Assembly (NCBI GenBank): GCA_900759335.1
Contig: CAAEUX010000069.1
Location: forward strand, 1-37,932
Origin: an uncultured Collinsella sp.
GTDB taxonomy: Bacteria > Actinomycetota > Coriobacteriia > Coriobacteriales > Coriobacteriaceae
Direction: 5' to 3'
DNA: 37,932 nucleotides
Below, one piece after another: positions 23,400 through 30,597 of this stretch. The position numbers and the translations under genes are program-made. The first letter of the stretch is position 1; each line of letters begins with the position of its first letter. Under the pieces are notes generated by a model. It saw only the letters and a program-made list of their open reading frames with translations, searched no databases and was not told the origin of the DNA.

Positions 23400-23446
23400 A
23401 ACCTACCATTTAGGAACAGGTTTATTTTGGCAGGTTTTACCTGCGG
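23397..23446 (+). repeat. ACCTGCCA hairpin repeat (GGGACAGG type), copy 1, fused to the pth stop
   Basis: 11-bp stem (23398-23408 with 23428-23438, one mismatch) around TTTAGGAACAGGTTTATTT, followed by a short T run. The reverse complement recurs at 34566-34613, with matching that starts at the stop codon TAA in both places. It could act as an intrinsic terminator for pth. Confidence 0.75.
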
Positions 23447-23512
23447 AAACGCTCCATTTGCGGCATCGCAATAAACCGCGCGCCGCCATACGCACATAGC
23501 ACCCCAAAGGGA

Positions 23513-23540
23513 GCCGGCCTCATCACAACCCGAGGCCGGC
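23513..23540 (+). terminator. GC-rich hairpin downstream of pth, weak terminator candidate
   Basis: Perfect 9-bp stem GCCGGCCTC/GAGGCCGGC (23513-23521 with 23532-23540, 10-nt loop). It is followed by a C run and TTGCCGTTTT, not a clean U tract. Confidence 0.4.
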
Positions 23541-23559
23541 CCCCCTTGCCGTTTTACCC

Positions 23560-23606
23560 GATAAAACTGACCAAAATATACCTGCCCCTGTTTGGTAGGC
23601 CGAAGT
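23560..23606 (-). repeat. ACCTGCCA hairpin repeat, degenerate inverted copy
   Basis: Reads GATAAAACTGACCAAAATAT then ACCTGCCCCTGTTTGGTAGG. It aligns without gaps to the copy at 34566-34613 with about ten differences. It is inverted relative to the copy at 23397, so the two face each other across 113 bp that contain the GC hairpin. Confidence 0.6.
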
Positions 23607-23662
23607 GGATAAACCCTGCTCCCAACCGCCGAAGACACACGTAAGTGACATGTCCATGAGGG

Positions 23663-23668
23663 TATAAT
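23663..23668 (+). promoter_or_regulatory. Consensus -10 box of nfnAB with a leader of about 100 nt
   Basis: TATAAT 105 nt before the nfnA ATG. No good -35 at 16-18 bp. The leader contains two small potential stems (GCAC/GTGC near 23682-23696 and ACGGT/ACCGT near 23703-23724). No known riboswitch recognised. Confidence 0.5.
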
Positions 23669-23773
23669 TTGCACCGTATGTCTGCACAACGCCTGTGCGC
23701 GTACGGTTTTATTCGGGCTACCGTCCATTTCCGTGGAGGCACGGTTCGGCGGCCCTAACAAGAGAGGGGTTCT

Positions 23774-24613
23774 ATGTATAAGATCCTGGAGAAGACGCAG
23801 TTCTCGGAGAAGGTGTTCAAGTTCCGCATCGAGGCGCCTGCAATCGCCAAGCATGCGCACGCTGGACAGTTCCTCATGGTCCGCGCCAACGAGACGGGCG
23901 AGCGTGTCCCGTTTACCCTGGCCGGCTGGAACGGTGACGAGGGCTGGGTCGAGTTCATCTTCATGGTGATCGGCAAGACCACCGAGATGCTGTCCACCTA
24001 CGAGGCCGGCGAGTCGCTGCGCGACGTCGTGGGCCCGCTGGGCGTTCCCACCGAGATGGCCGAGGGCCCCTGCGCCGTCATTGGCGGCGGCGTCGGCCTG
24101 GCAATTGCCTTCCCGGTCGCCAAGCACCTGGTCGAGACCGGTCATGAGGTCCACGCCATCATGGGCGCCCGCACCAAGGACCTCCTGCTCATGGAGGACC
24201 AGTTCCGCGAGCTCCTCGACGAGGACCACATCCACATCACTACCGATGACGGCTCCTACGGCGAGCAGGGCGTTGTCACCGCTCCGCTGGAGCGCCTGCT
24301 GCAGGACAAGGCCGTGAGCCAGGTCTTCTGCGTCGGCCCCGTTCCGATGATGAAGTTCTCGACCCTCACCGCCCAGAAGTACGACACCCCCATCACCGCG
24401 TCGCTCAACCCCATCATGGTTGACGGCACCGGCATGTGCGGCTGCTGCCGCGTCGAGGTGGGCGGCGTGACCAAGTTCGCTTGCGTCGACGGCCCCGACT
24501 TCGATGCCACCCTGGTCGACTGGGATGACCTTCGTGCCCGCCAGGCCGCTTACCGTTCCGAAGAGGGCGAGTCCCTCAAGGCCTATGAGGAAAAGAGCTG
24601 CGCATGCCACTAG
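23774..24613 (+). CDS. nfnA: NADH-dependent ferredoxin:NADP oxidoreductase, small subunit (NfnA-type)
   Basis: 279 residues, FNR-like FAD/NAD-binding protein. RxPFT-type FAD motif (RVPFTLAGW, ~45-53), GPLGVPTE, the NAD-binding IGGGVGLAIAFPVA, CVGPVPMMKF, and the 2Fe-2S cysteines MCGCCRVEVGG...FACVDGPDF. With NfnB it bifurcates electrons between NADPH, NAD+ and ferredoxin. GAGAGGGG lies before the ATG. Overlaps nfnB by 10 nt. PyrK and sulfide dehydrogenase beta are related, but the partner below fixes the call. Confidence 0.87.
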   Translation: MYKILEKTQFSEKVFKFRIEAPAIAKHAHAGQFLMVRANETGERVPFTLAGWNGDEGWVEFIFMVIGKTTEMLSTYEAGESLRDVVGPLGVPTEMAEGPCAVIGGGVGLAIAFPVAKHLVETGHEVHAIMGARTKDLLLMEDQFRELLDEDHIHITTDDGSYGEQGVVTAPLERLLQDKAVSQVFCVGPVPMMKFSTLTAQKYDTPITASLNPIMVDGTGMCGCCRVEVGGVTKFACVDGPDFDATLVDWDDLRARQAAYRSEEGESLKAYEEKSCACH

Positions 24614-26013
24614 TTAACGGTCGTTTCGTTGCCGATATGAAGTCGCCCCGCACCCCCGATAACGAAGAGCCGGCTGCCGAGCGCGCCTGCGACTTCCGCC
24701 CCGTCGACAAGGGCTTCACCGAGGAGATGGCGCTGGCCGAGGCCGAGCGCTGCCTCAACTGCAAGAAGCCGTTCTGTGTTGAGGGCTGCCCCGTCAACAT
24801 CAACATCCCCCGCTTTATCGAGCAGATCCGCGAGAAGGACTTCGGCGGCGCTCTCGATACCATCCGCGAGGACTCCATGCTTCCCGCCATCTGCGGTCGC
24901 GTCTGCCCGCAGGAGAACCAGTGCGAGGGCAAGTGCATCCGTGGCAAGAAGTCCGAGCCCGTGGCCATCGGCCAGCTCGAGCGCTTCCTGGGTGACCGCC
25001 CCGAGCTCGCCTCCACGCCCAAGATGGCCCCCAAGAACGGCAAGAAGGTCGCCGTCGTCGGCTCCGGCCCGTCCGGCATCACCTGCGCCGGCGAGCTCGC
25101 CCGTAACGGCTTTGACGTCACCGTCTTCGAGGCCTTCTTCACCGGCGGCGGCGTGCTGGTCTACGGCATCCCCGAGTTCCGTCTGCCCAAGGCAGTCGTC
25201 AAGCGCGAGATTGACGGCCTGGAGGACATGGGCGTCAAGTTTGAGTACAACTCCGTCGTGGGCAACATGGCCACGGCCGAGGAGCTGTTCGAGCAGGGCT
25301 TCGACGCCATCTACGTGGCGACCGGCGCTGGCCTGCCCAAGTTCCTCAACGTCCCCGGCGAGAACCTGCCCAACGTCTTCTTCGCGAACGAGTACCTCAC
25401 CCGCGTGAACCTGATGAAGGCCAACAAGTTCCCCGAGTACGACACCCCCACCAAGCACGGCAAGAACGTCGTCGTCTTTGGTGGCGGCAACGTGGCTATG
25501 GACGCCGTCCGTACCGCCAAGCGCCTGGGCGCCGAGCACGCCATCATCGCCTACCGTCGTACCGAGGACGAGATGCCCTGCCGTCGCGCCGAGCTGCACC
25601 ATGCTAAGGCCGAGGGCGTCGAGGTTCTGCCGCTCGTCTCCCCGCTCGAGTTTGTCGCTGGCGAGGACGGCTCCGTGTGCGCCGTCAAGGTCCAGAAGAT
25701 GGAGCTCGGCGAGCCTGACGAGTCCGGCCGTCGTCGCCCGGTGCCCATCGAGGGCGCCATCGAGGAGATCCCCTGCGACGTCGCGATCTCGGCTATCGGC
25801 ACCAACGCCAACCCCTTCGCAAAGAAGATCGGCGGCAAGATGGAGCTCAACAAGTGGGGCTACATCGTCGCCGACGAGGAGACCGGCCAGACCACCGATC
25901 CCCGCATCTGGGCTGGCGGCGACATCGTCACCGGTGCCGCTACGGTCATTCTGGCGATGGGCGCCGGCAAGAAGGCCGCCGCTTCCATCACCAAGAGCCT
26001 GCTGGGCGAGTAA
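24604..26013 (+). CDS. nfnB: NfnB-type / glutamate synthase small-chain-like flavoprotein
   Basis: 469 residues, the GltD-like family. Two N-terminal 4Fe-4S sites: CLNCKKPFCVEGCPVNINIP (~47-66) and CGRVCPQENQCEGKC (~98-112). FAD domain VVGSGPSGITCAGELARNG (~150), GGGVLVYGIPEFRLPK, NADPH domain VFGGGNVAMDAVRTAKRLG, and C-terminal IWAGGDIVTGAATVILAMGAG. Beside an FNR-like partner this is the NfnB arrangement, joining NADH and reduced ferredoxin to NADP reduction. GAGGAAAAG precedes the ATG. There is no large glutamate synthase subunit nearby, which argues against GltD. Confidence 0.88.
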   Translation: MPLVNGRFVADMKSPRTPDNEEPAAERACDFRPVDKGFTEEMALAEAERCLNCKKPFCVEGCPVNINIPRFIEQIREKDFGGALDTIREDSMLPAICGRVCPQENQCEGKCIRGKKSEPVAIGQLERFLGDRPELASTPKMAPKNGKKVAVVGSGPSGITCAGELARNGFDVTVFEAFFTGGGVLVYGIPEFRLPKAVVKREIDGLEDMGVKFEYNSVVGNMATAEELFEQGFDAIYVATGAGLPKFLNVPGENLPNVFFANEYLTRVNLMKANKFPEYDTPTKHGKNVVVFGGGNVAMDAVRTAKRLGAEHAIIAYRRTEDEMPCRRAELHHAKAEGVEVLPLVSPLEFVAGEDGSVCAVKVQKMELGEPDESGRRRPVPIEGAIEEIPCDVAISAIGTNANPFAKKIGGKMELNKWGYIVADEETGQTTDPRIWAGGDIVTGAATVILAMGAGKKAAASITKSLLGE

Positions 26014-26041
26014 TCACCCGCAGCGCTAGCCACCAAACGGC

Positions 26042-26080
26042 AAAGTCCCCGTCGAGCACACGCCCGGCGGGGACTTTTTC
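26042..26080 (+). terminator. Intrinsic terminator of nfnAB
   Basis: 10-bp stem AAAGTCCCCG/CGGGGACTTT (26042-26051 with 26068-26077) plus further U residues to 26079, 28 nt after the stop codon. Confidence 0.85.
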
Positions 26081-26094
26081 TATGCCGGCCGCCC

Positions 26095-26133
26095 AAACCA
26101 CCACAAAGGTGCCTGTCCCCTTTGTGGTGGTTT
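26095..26133 (-). repeat. GGGGACAGG hairpin after the kinase-like gene
   Basis: Perfect 14-bp stem AAACCACCACAAAG/CTTTGTGGTGGTTT (26095-26108 with 26120-26133), with GGGGACAGGCAC in the arm and loop on the minus strand. It begins 7 nt after the stop codon of the minus-strand gene at 26141, in sense orientation. No U tract of note. Confidence 0.85.
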
Positions 26134-26140
26134 CAACTGG

Positions 26141-26764
26141 TTAGCCTTCGAGTTGGGCCACCTTGTAGCGGTAGGCTGCGGCGATGACGTCCTTGCAGCC
26201 TTCGCGGCCCAGCTTGGCGCGGTTGACTACGATATCCTTACCGCTCGTCATCTTCCACTTGCCGGCACTGTAGCGCTTATAGAACGCCTCGCGCGCCTTC
26301 TGCTGCTGTTTGACCAGCTTGGCACCCTTCTTTTTGTTAAGGCCACGCTTCTTGCGCACGATCTCGACGCGGTCCTCAAAGGGTGCGGTCACCAGCACGG
26401 CAATGTGGTTGGGGTTGTTGCGCAGCAGATAATCGGACAGGCGGCCTTCGATAATGCAGCTCTCGGTCTCACCCAGATCCAAAATCACCTGGCTCATCTT
26501 TTGGAACAACTTGTCCGAGTACGAACGCGCATCGTAGCGGTCGGGCAGAAACGCCATGTTCTCCACGGCCAGACGCTCGTCGTAGGCGGCCATCTTGTCG
26601 AGCGACTCGCCCGCGCGCAGCGAAGCACGCACCAGCAGCTCGTTATCGTACAGCGGAATCCCCAGCTCATCGGCGAGGATACGACCAATCTCGTGGCCCT
26701 CGGCGCCAAAGTCGCGCGCGATGGTAATGACCACAGGACTCTTCTTATTCACCAGATCGCTCAT
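26141..26764 (-). CDS. Cytidylate kinase-like family protein
   Basis: 207 residues from the ATG at 26764 (AAAGGA 6 nt upstream); the longer frame only reads through a repeat. P-loop variant ITIARDFGAEGHEIGRILAD (~13-32), LYDNELL, then ETESCIIEGRLSDYLLR and a basic lid KKRGLNKKKGAK. This is the Cytidylate_kin2 type family, common beside regulators and transporters in Firmicutes and Coriobacteriia. The substrate is not established; canonical Cmk is different. It follows the amino acid ABC operon on the same strand with a GGGACAG hairpin between. Confidence 0.78.
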   Translation of the reverse strand: MSDLVNKKSPVVITIARDFGAEGHEIGRILADELGIPLYDNELLVRASLRAGESLDKMAAYDERLAVENMAFLPDRYDARSYSDKLFQKMSQVILDLGETESCIIEGRLSDYLLRNNPNHIAVLVTAPFEDRVEIVRKKRGLNKKKGAKLVKQQQKAREAFYKRYSAGKWKMTSGKDIVVNRAKLGREGCKDVIAAAYRYKVAQLEG

Positions 26765-26781
26765 CGCGATTCCTTTCTCTA

Positions 26782-26810
26782 TGTGACAAAGGGGCTGTCC
26801 CTTTGCCACA
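26782..26810 (-). repeat. GGGACAG hairpin abutting a permease stop codon
   Basis: 11-nt arms TGTGGCAAAGG/CCTTTGTCACA (26800-26810 with 26782-26792, 10 pairs) around GACAGCC. It starts 2 nt after the TAG stop of the permease at 26813, sense orientation, and ends 17 nt before the kinase-like gene's ATG. Confidence 0.8.
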
Positions 26811-26812
26811 TT

Positions 26813-27451
26813 CTACGCTGCCACCATTCGCCTCTGATACGCTCGGACCAGCAGCGAGATACCAAAGTTGAGCACAAAGTACATCGCAAACACCAGGCCG
26901 TAGAGCATAAGCACCTGCGACAGGTCGATCGCGTGGGCCATCACGACGTTTGCCGTGTACATGAGCTCGGCCACGTTAATGCCCGAAAGATACGAGCTGT
27001 CCTTGATGACAGTCGTGCACTGGCTAAACAGCGCCGGAATGATCGTCTTAAATGTCTGCGGCAGAATGATGTAGCGCATGGTGGCAAAGAAGCCGAAGCC
27101 CTGACTCTGCGCTGCCTCAAACTGGCCGCGCGGAATCGAGTTGAGGCCGCCGCGCACAATCTCGGCCATAACAGCGCTGGTAAACAGCGTAAAGGCAATG
27201 GTCGAAATCACAATGTCCAAACCCTGCACCGTAAAGTAGATAAACAGGATCCACAGCAGGTTCGGTGTGCAACGGAACAGCTCGATATAGGCGCTCACCA
27301 AAATACGGAACGGGCGGGGCGCATAGCTTTTAACGAGCGCCAGCACCGTGCCAAAGATGAGCGAAAAAAAGATCGACAGCGCCGAGATCTCGATCGTCTT
27401 AACAAAGCCGCCCCAAATGTAGAGCAGGTTGGTCGCGTTGAAGATTTCCAT
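26813..27451 (-). CDS. Polar amino acid ABC transporter permease 2
   Basis: 212 residues, HisM/GlnP type. Five membrane segments and the EAA coupling loop FEAAQSQGFGFFATMRYIILPQ (about residues 110-131; the GX3G-type motif contacting the ATPase). N-terminal segment ISALSIFFSLIFGTVLALVKS is typical of the family. Its start lies 3 nt after the stop of the first permease. Fourth and last gene of the operon. Confidence 0.9.
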   Translation of the reverse strand: MEIFNATNLLYIWGGFVKTIEISALSIFFSLIFGTVLALVKSYAPRPFRILVSAYIELFRCTPNLLWILFIYFTVQGLDIVISTIAFTLFTSAVMAEIVRGGLNSIPRGQFEAAQSQGFGFFATMRYIILPQTFKTIIPALFSQCTTVIKDSSYLSGINVAELMYTANVVMAHAIDLSQVLMLYGLVFAMYFVLNFGISLLVRAYQRRMVAA

Positions 27452-27454
27452 GCG

Positions 27455-28201
27455 CTAGGCCTCCTCTACGTTGTCGAGCCCCAGCTCGGCCAGGCTCACG
27501 CCGCGCGGACGCTCCTTGGAGCGGCGCTCGAGCCACTGCACCAGCATGGCGAGCGGAAAGCAGATGATGAAGTACATAAGGCAGCAGACGATGTATCCCT
27601 GCAGGTAACCGTACAGACTCACAAAGTTGTCGGAACGGTACATAAGGTCGCCGCCGGCCACAAGCGCCAGCACCGACGTGTTCTTGACCAGGTTGAGCGC
27701 CTGGTTACACAGCGGCGGCAGAATGATCTTGAACGTCTGGGGCAGCACGATGTACCAGTACGCCTGCGCACGGGTGAAGCCCTGGCTCTGGGCCGCCTCC
27801 ATCTGACCACGCGGAACCGCCTCGATACCAGTGCGGATAACCTCCGAAATGTAGGCCGCGTGATACAGGCCCACGCCCAAGAAGCCCAGCACGAACGGCG
27901 CGATGCGCACCGGCTGGTCGGCACCGGTTATGGCCTGCAAAAACTGCGGACCGGCCATGTACATAAAGAGCACCTGCACGGGCAACGGGGTGTTCTGGTA
28001 AAACTCCACGTACACGCGGCTTATGGCGCGCAGCACGCGCGAGCGAGTGGTAGAGAACACGCCCAGCAGCGTGCCCAGCACCAGCGACAACAGCAGGCCG
28101 GCAACGACCACTTGCAGCGTCACGCCAAAGCCCTCCCAGAAGGGCCCCATATTTTGAAATGTCGTCGACCAACGGTCGGCGTCAAATAATCCTTCGAGCA
28201 T
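27455..28201 (-). CDS. Polar amino acid ABC transporter permease 1
   Basis: 248 residues from the ATG at 28201, supported by GGAAGGA upstream; an upstream start at 28234 would overlap the binding-protein stop. HisQ/GlnP family: EFYQNTPLPVQVLFMY, and the EAA loop MEAAQSQGFTRAQAYWYIVLPQ. Pairs with the second permease as a heterodimeric channel. C-terminal tail of about 25 residues is charged. Confidence 0.91.
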   Translation of the reverse strand: MLEGLFDADRWSTTFQNMGPFWEGFGVTLQVVVAGLLLSLVLGTLLGVFSTTRSRVLRAISRVYVEFYQNTPLPVQVLFMYMAGPQFLQAITGADQPVRIAPFVLGFLGVGLYHAAYISEVIRTGIEAVPRGQMEAAQSQGFTRAQAYWYIVLPQTFKIILPPLCNQALNLVKNTSVLALVAGGDLMYRSDNFVSLYGYLQGYIVCCLMYFIICFPLAMLVQWLERRSKERPRGVSLAELGLDNVEEA

Positions 28202-28226
28202 TTGATTCCTTCCTTGGACGATGCGC

Positions 28227-29102
28227 CTATACAAGACCCCAGGTCTTGACCTCTTGGTCGAGCCAGCCGTCGGCCAGGCGATCGCAAATCACCTGATCGA
28301 CCACGGCCGAAAGGTCGCAGCCCTTCTTGGTCGCCACGCCGTAGCCCTGCTCGCCAAACTTGACCTCGGGCTGCAACAGCTCAACGGTCTCGTTCATGTA
28401 ACCGGCCAGCGTGGAGCGGTCCATGGCAAAGACGTCGATATTGCCGGCGTCGAGAGAACTCTTGATGATGGGGTAGCCGCTAAAGGCCCTAAACTCGGGC
28501 TTGCAGCTAAAGCCGTTGTCCTTGATCATCTGCTCGATCAGACTCTGCGTGGTAGCACCCTGGCTCACGCCGATAATCTTGCCGTCCAGGTCCTCAATCG
28601 AGGTAAAACCCGAACGCTTCTTGACCATGAGTCCCACGTAGTCGGTGCGGTACGGCGTCGAGAAATCCCAGCTCTTCTTGCGCTCGTCGGTGATGGTGTA
28701 GGTCGCCGCGACCACGTCGAGCTGGCCGTTATCGATCAGCGGGCCGCGCGTCTTGGGCGTTACGTCGGTAAACTCGACAAGCTCCTGGGCACGGGCATCC
28801 TTGTAGCTCACGCCAAAGACGGCAGCGGCGATCTGGTAGCACAAATCGACTTCCATGCCCTCAAAGCGGCCCTTGGCGGTGTCGTAATAGCCATAGCCGG
28901 GAACATCCTTCTTAACGCCGGCATTCAAATGGCCACGCGACTTGATGGCCGCAAGCTTGGACCCCTTGTCGGAGCCCTCGCCGCTGGTGGAGTTGCCGCA
29001 ACCGGTAAGCGCGGTCCCCGTCAGCGCAAGCATGCCGGCGCCAGCCAGCTGCAAAAAGTGACGGCGCGACACGGCCGCCCTCGTCATATCCGTCATGTCC
29101 AT
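28227..29102 (-). CDS. Polar amino acid-binding lipoprotein of the ABC transporter
   Basis: About 291 residues. The N-terminus has a twin-arginine-like stretch SRRHFLQLAGAG, a hydrophobic core and a lipobox LTGC (Cys near residue 34), so it is a lipoprotein possibly sent by Tat. Mature part: IKSRGHLNAGVKKDVPGYG, FEGMEVDLCYQIA, DVVAATYTITDERKKSWDFS, GVSQGATTQSLIEQ and FAMDRSTLAGYM, the SBP family 3 pattern for glutamate, glutamine or aspartate-like ligands. The start is ambiguous among ATG codons at 29102, 29096 and 29087 and a GTG at 29105; no good SD. Lies 8 nt after the ATPase gene. Confidence 0.88.
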   Translation of the reverse strand: MDMTDMTRAAVSRRHFLQLAGAGMLALTGTALTGCGNSTSGEGSDKGSKLAAIKSRGHLNAGVKKDVPGYGYYDTAKGRFEGMEVDLCYQIAAAVFGVSYKDARAQELVEFTDVTPKTRGPLIDNGQLDVVAATYTITDERKKSWDFSTPYRTDYVGLMVKKRSGFTSIEDLDGKIIGVSQGATTQSLIEQMIKDNGFSCKPEFRAFSGYPIIKSSLDAGNIDVFAMDRSTLAGYMNETVELLQPEVKFGEQGYGVATKKGCDLSAVVDQVICDRLADGWLDQEVKTWGLV

Positions 29103-29110
29103 CACCGCGC

Positions 29111-29842
29111 CTAGTGCAGAATCTTGGACAGGAACTCGCGGCAGCGCGGGTTCTCGGGGTTATCGAAGAAGTGCTCGGGCGTGCCCTCCTCCAGAATGCG
29201 GCCGTCCTCCATAAAGATGACGCGGTCGGCCACCTGGCGTGCAAAGCCCATCTCGTGCGTCACGCAGATCATGGTGATATCCTCCTGCGCGAGCTCAATC
29301 ATAACGTCCAAAACCTCCTGGACCATCTCGGGGTCGAGCGCCGAGGTCGGCTCGTCAAACAGGATGATGGGCTGCTTGGTGCACAGGGCACGGGCGATGG
29401 CGATGCGCTGCTGCTGACCGCCCGAGAGATTCTGCGGATACTCGCCGGCCTTATGCGCCATGCCGACGCGCCTGAGCGCGGCGATGGCGATCTCGGTCGC
29501 CTCCTCTTTGCTCTTCTTTTGCAGCTTGATGGGCGCGAGCGTCAGGTTGCCTAGCACCGTCATGTTGGGATACAGGTTGAACTGCTGAAACACCATGGAG
29601 CTGTACTTGCGAGCCATCTCCAGGTGGTTCTTTTTGGTGAGCGGCGTACCGTCGATGACGACCTCGCCCGACGTGGGCTCCTCCAGATAATCGACACAAC
29701 GGATGAGCGTCGACTTACCCGAACCGGAAGGCCCGATCATTACGAGCTTCTCGCCGCGTTTGACGGTGAGATTGATATCTTTGAGCACATGCAGGTCGCC
29801 AAAGTACTTGTTGAGATGCTTGATCTCGATCATGTCTGCCAT
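29111..29842 (-). CDS. glnQ: Polar amino acid ABC transporter ATP-binding protein (GlnQ-type)
   Basis: 243 residues. Walker A GPSGSGKST (~38-46), Q-loop VFQQFNLYPNMTVLGN, signature LSGGQQQRIAIARAL, Walker B ILFDEPTSALDPE, switch CVTHEMGFA. AAGGGA lies before the ATG. First gene of the operon glnQ - binding protein - permease - permease; the gene symbol reflects the family, as the substrate is not proven. Confidence 0.93.
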   Translation of the reverse strand: MADMIEIKHLNKYFGDLHVLKDINLTVKRGEKLVMIGPSGSGKSTLIRCVDYLEEPTSGEVVIDGTPLTKKNHLEMARKYSSMVFQQFNLYPNMTVLGNLTLAPIKLQKKSKEEATEIAIAALRRVGMAHKAGEYPQNLSGGQQQRIAIARALCTKQPIILFDEPTSALDPEMVQEVLDVMIELAQEDITMICVTHEMGFARQVADRVIFMEDGRILEEGTPEHFFDNPENPRCREFLSKILH

Positions 29843-29877
29843 GAATGTCCCTTCCCTGCGTTTACACGAGTTGAACT

Positions 29878-29883
29878 ATTGTA
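29878..29883 (-). promoter_or_regulatory. Candidate -10 box of the amino acid ABC operon
   Basis: TACAAT on the minus strand, 35 nt before the glnQ ATG. The 17-bp upstream hexamer CTGCGG is a poor -35. Confidence 0.45.
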
Positions 29884-29958
29884 CGGAAAGAACCACGTTT
29901 CCGCAGCCCACACTACATTCCCGTAAAGAACCCGCAACCTTCCACCTGCTCGTTGGCA

Positions 29959-30025
29959 CTCATTGGGGACAGACTTAAATGAGTACCTGCTCATTGGGCA
30001 CTCATTTAAGTCTGTCCCCAATGAG
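29959..30025. repeat. Perfect 26-bp inverted repeat with GGGGACAGACTT
   Basis: Arms 29959-29984 and 30000-30025 are exact complements, 15-nt loop; three further pairs after one mismatch. Both arms carry GGGGACAGACTTAAATGAGT. The loop side repeats the flank: about 21 bp at 29944-29964 recur at 29984-30006 as a direct repeat. It lies 13 nt after the yqeY terminator. Confidence 0.9.
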
Positions 30026-30038
30026 CGCCTAGCCCAGC

Positions 30039-30070
30039 AAAAAGGGGCGCGACCATGACGGCCACGCCCC
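30039..30070 (-). terminator. Intrinsic terminator of the foldase-YqeY operon
   Basis: GGGGCG/CGCCCC stem extended inward by G-U and G-C pairs (30065-30070 with 30044-30049) followed on the minus strand by a run of U residues (30039-30043 and beyond), 30 nt after the stop. Confidence 0.78.
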
Positions 30071-30099
30071 CTCAACATCAGCTATGTACCGCTCGGCCC

Positions 30100-30543
30100 T
30101 TACGCAAGCTTTGCGCCAACAATCTTGGCAGCCGCAGGCTTATCGAAGTTGCCACCGGTGGCCTTGCCGAGTGCACCCATAACCTGGCCCATCTGCTTCT
30201 TGGACGTGGCGCCCAGCTCGGCGATAACCTGCTCGATCAGGGCCTCGAGCTCCTCGCCCGAAACCTGCGCGGGCAGCAGGCTCTCCAGAATCTTGACCTG
30301 CTCGGTCAGGTTGTCGGTACGCTCTTGGTCGGTGCCGGCCTTGATGGACATCTCCAGCGTCTCGCTCGTCTGCTTGATCAGACGCTTGATCATGCTGTTG
30401 ACGTCTTCCTCGGTCACATCGCGGCGCTCGTTGACCTCGATATTCTTCACCTCGGCCTTAACCTGGCGAATGATGGACAGGCGGACCTTGTCCTTGGCCT
30501 TCATGGCGGCGATCATTTCCTTCTGCAGCTCTTCGTTGGTCAT
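30100..30543 (-). CDS. GatB/YqeY domain-containing protein
   Basis: 147 residues from the ATG at 30543 (GAGAGGA 7 nt upstream; the TTG two codons earlier is less likely). Whole-length YqeY fold: LQKEMIAAMKAKDKVRLSIIR near the N-terminus, EDVNSMIKRLIKQ, LLPAQVSGEEL, and GQVMGALGKATGGNFD. The domain resembles the tail of GatB, but standalone members have no settled role; some link to tRNA binding. It follows the foldase gene by 54 nt. Confidence 0.88.
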   Translation of the reverse strand: MTNEELQKEMIAAMKAKDKVRLSIIRQVKAEVKNIEVNERRDVTEEDVNSMIKRLIKQTSETLEMSIKAGTDQERTDNLTEQVKILESLLPAQVSGEELEALIEQVIAELGATSKKQMGQVMGALGKATGGNFDKPAAAKIVGAKLA

Positions 30544-30597
30544 CTGCAAATCCTCTCTAATAGCGTGGGCGGCACTCGCGCGAGCACCGCCCCATGA

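Noticed and set aside
23396..24610. 404-codon minus-strand frame opposite nfnA and the pth repeats
   Set aside because: It reads through two hairpin repeats and the nfnA antisense; no domain is recognisable.
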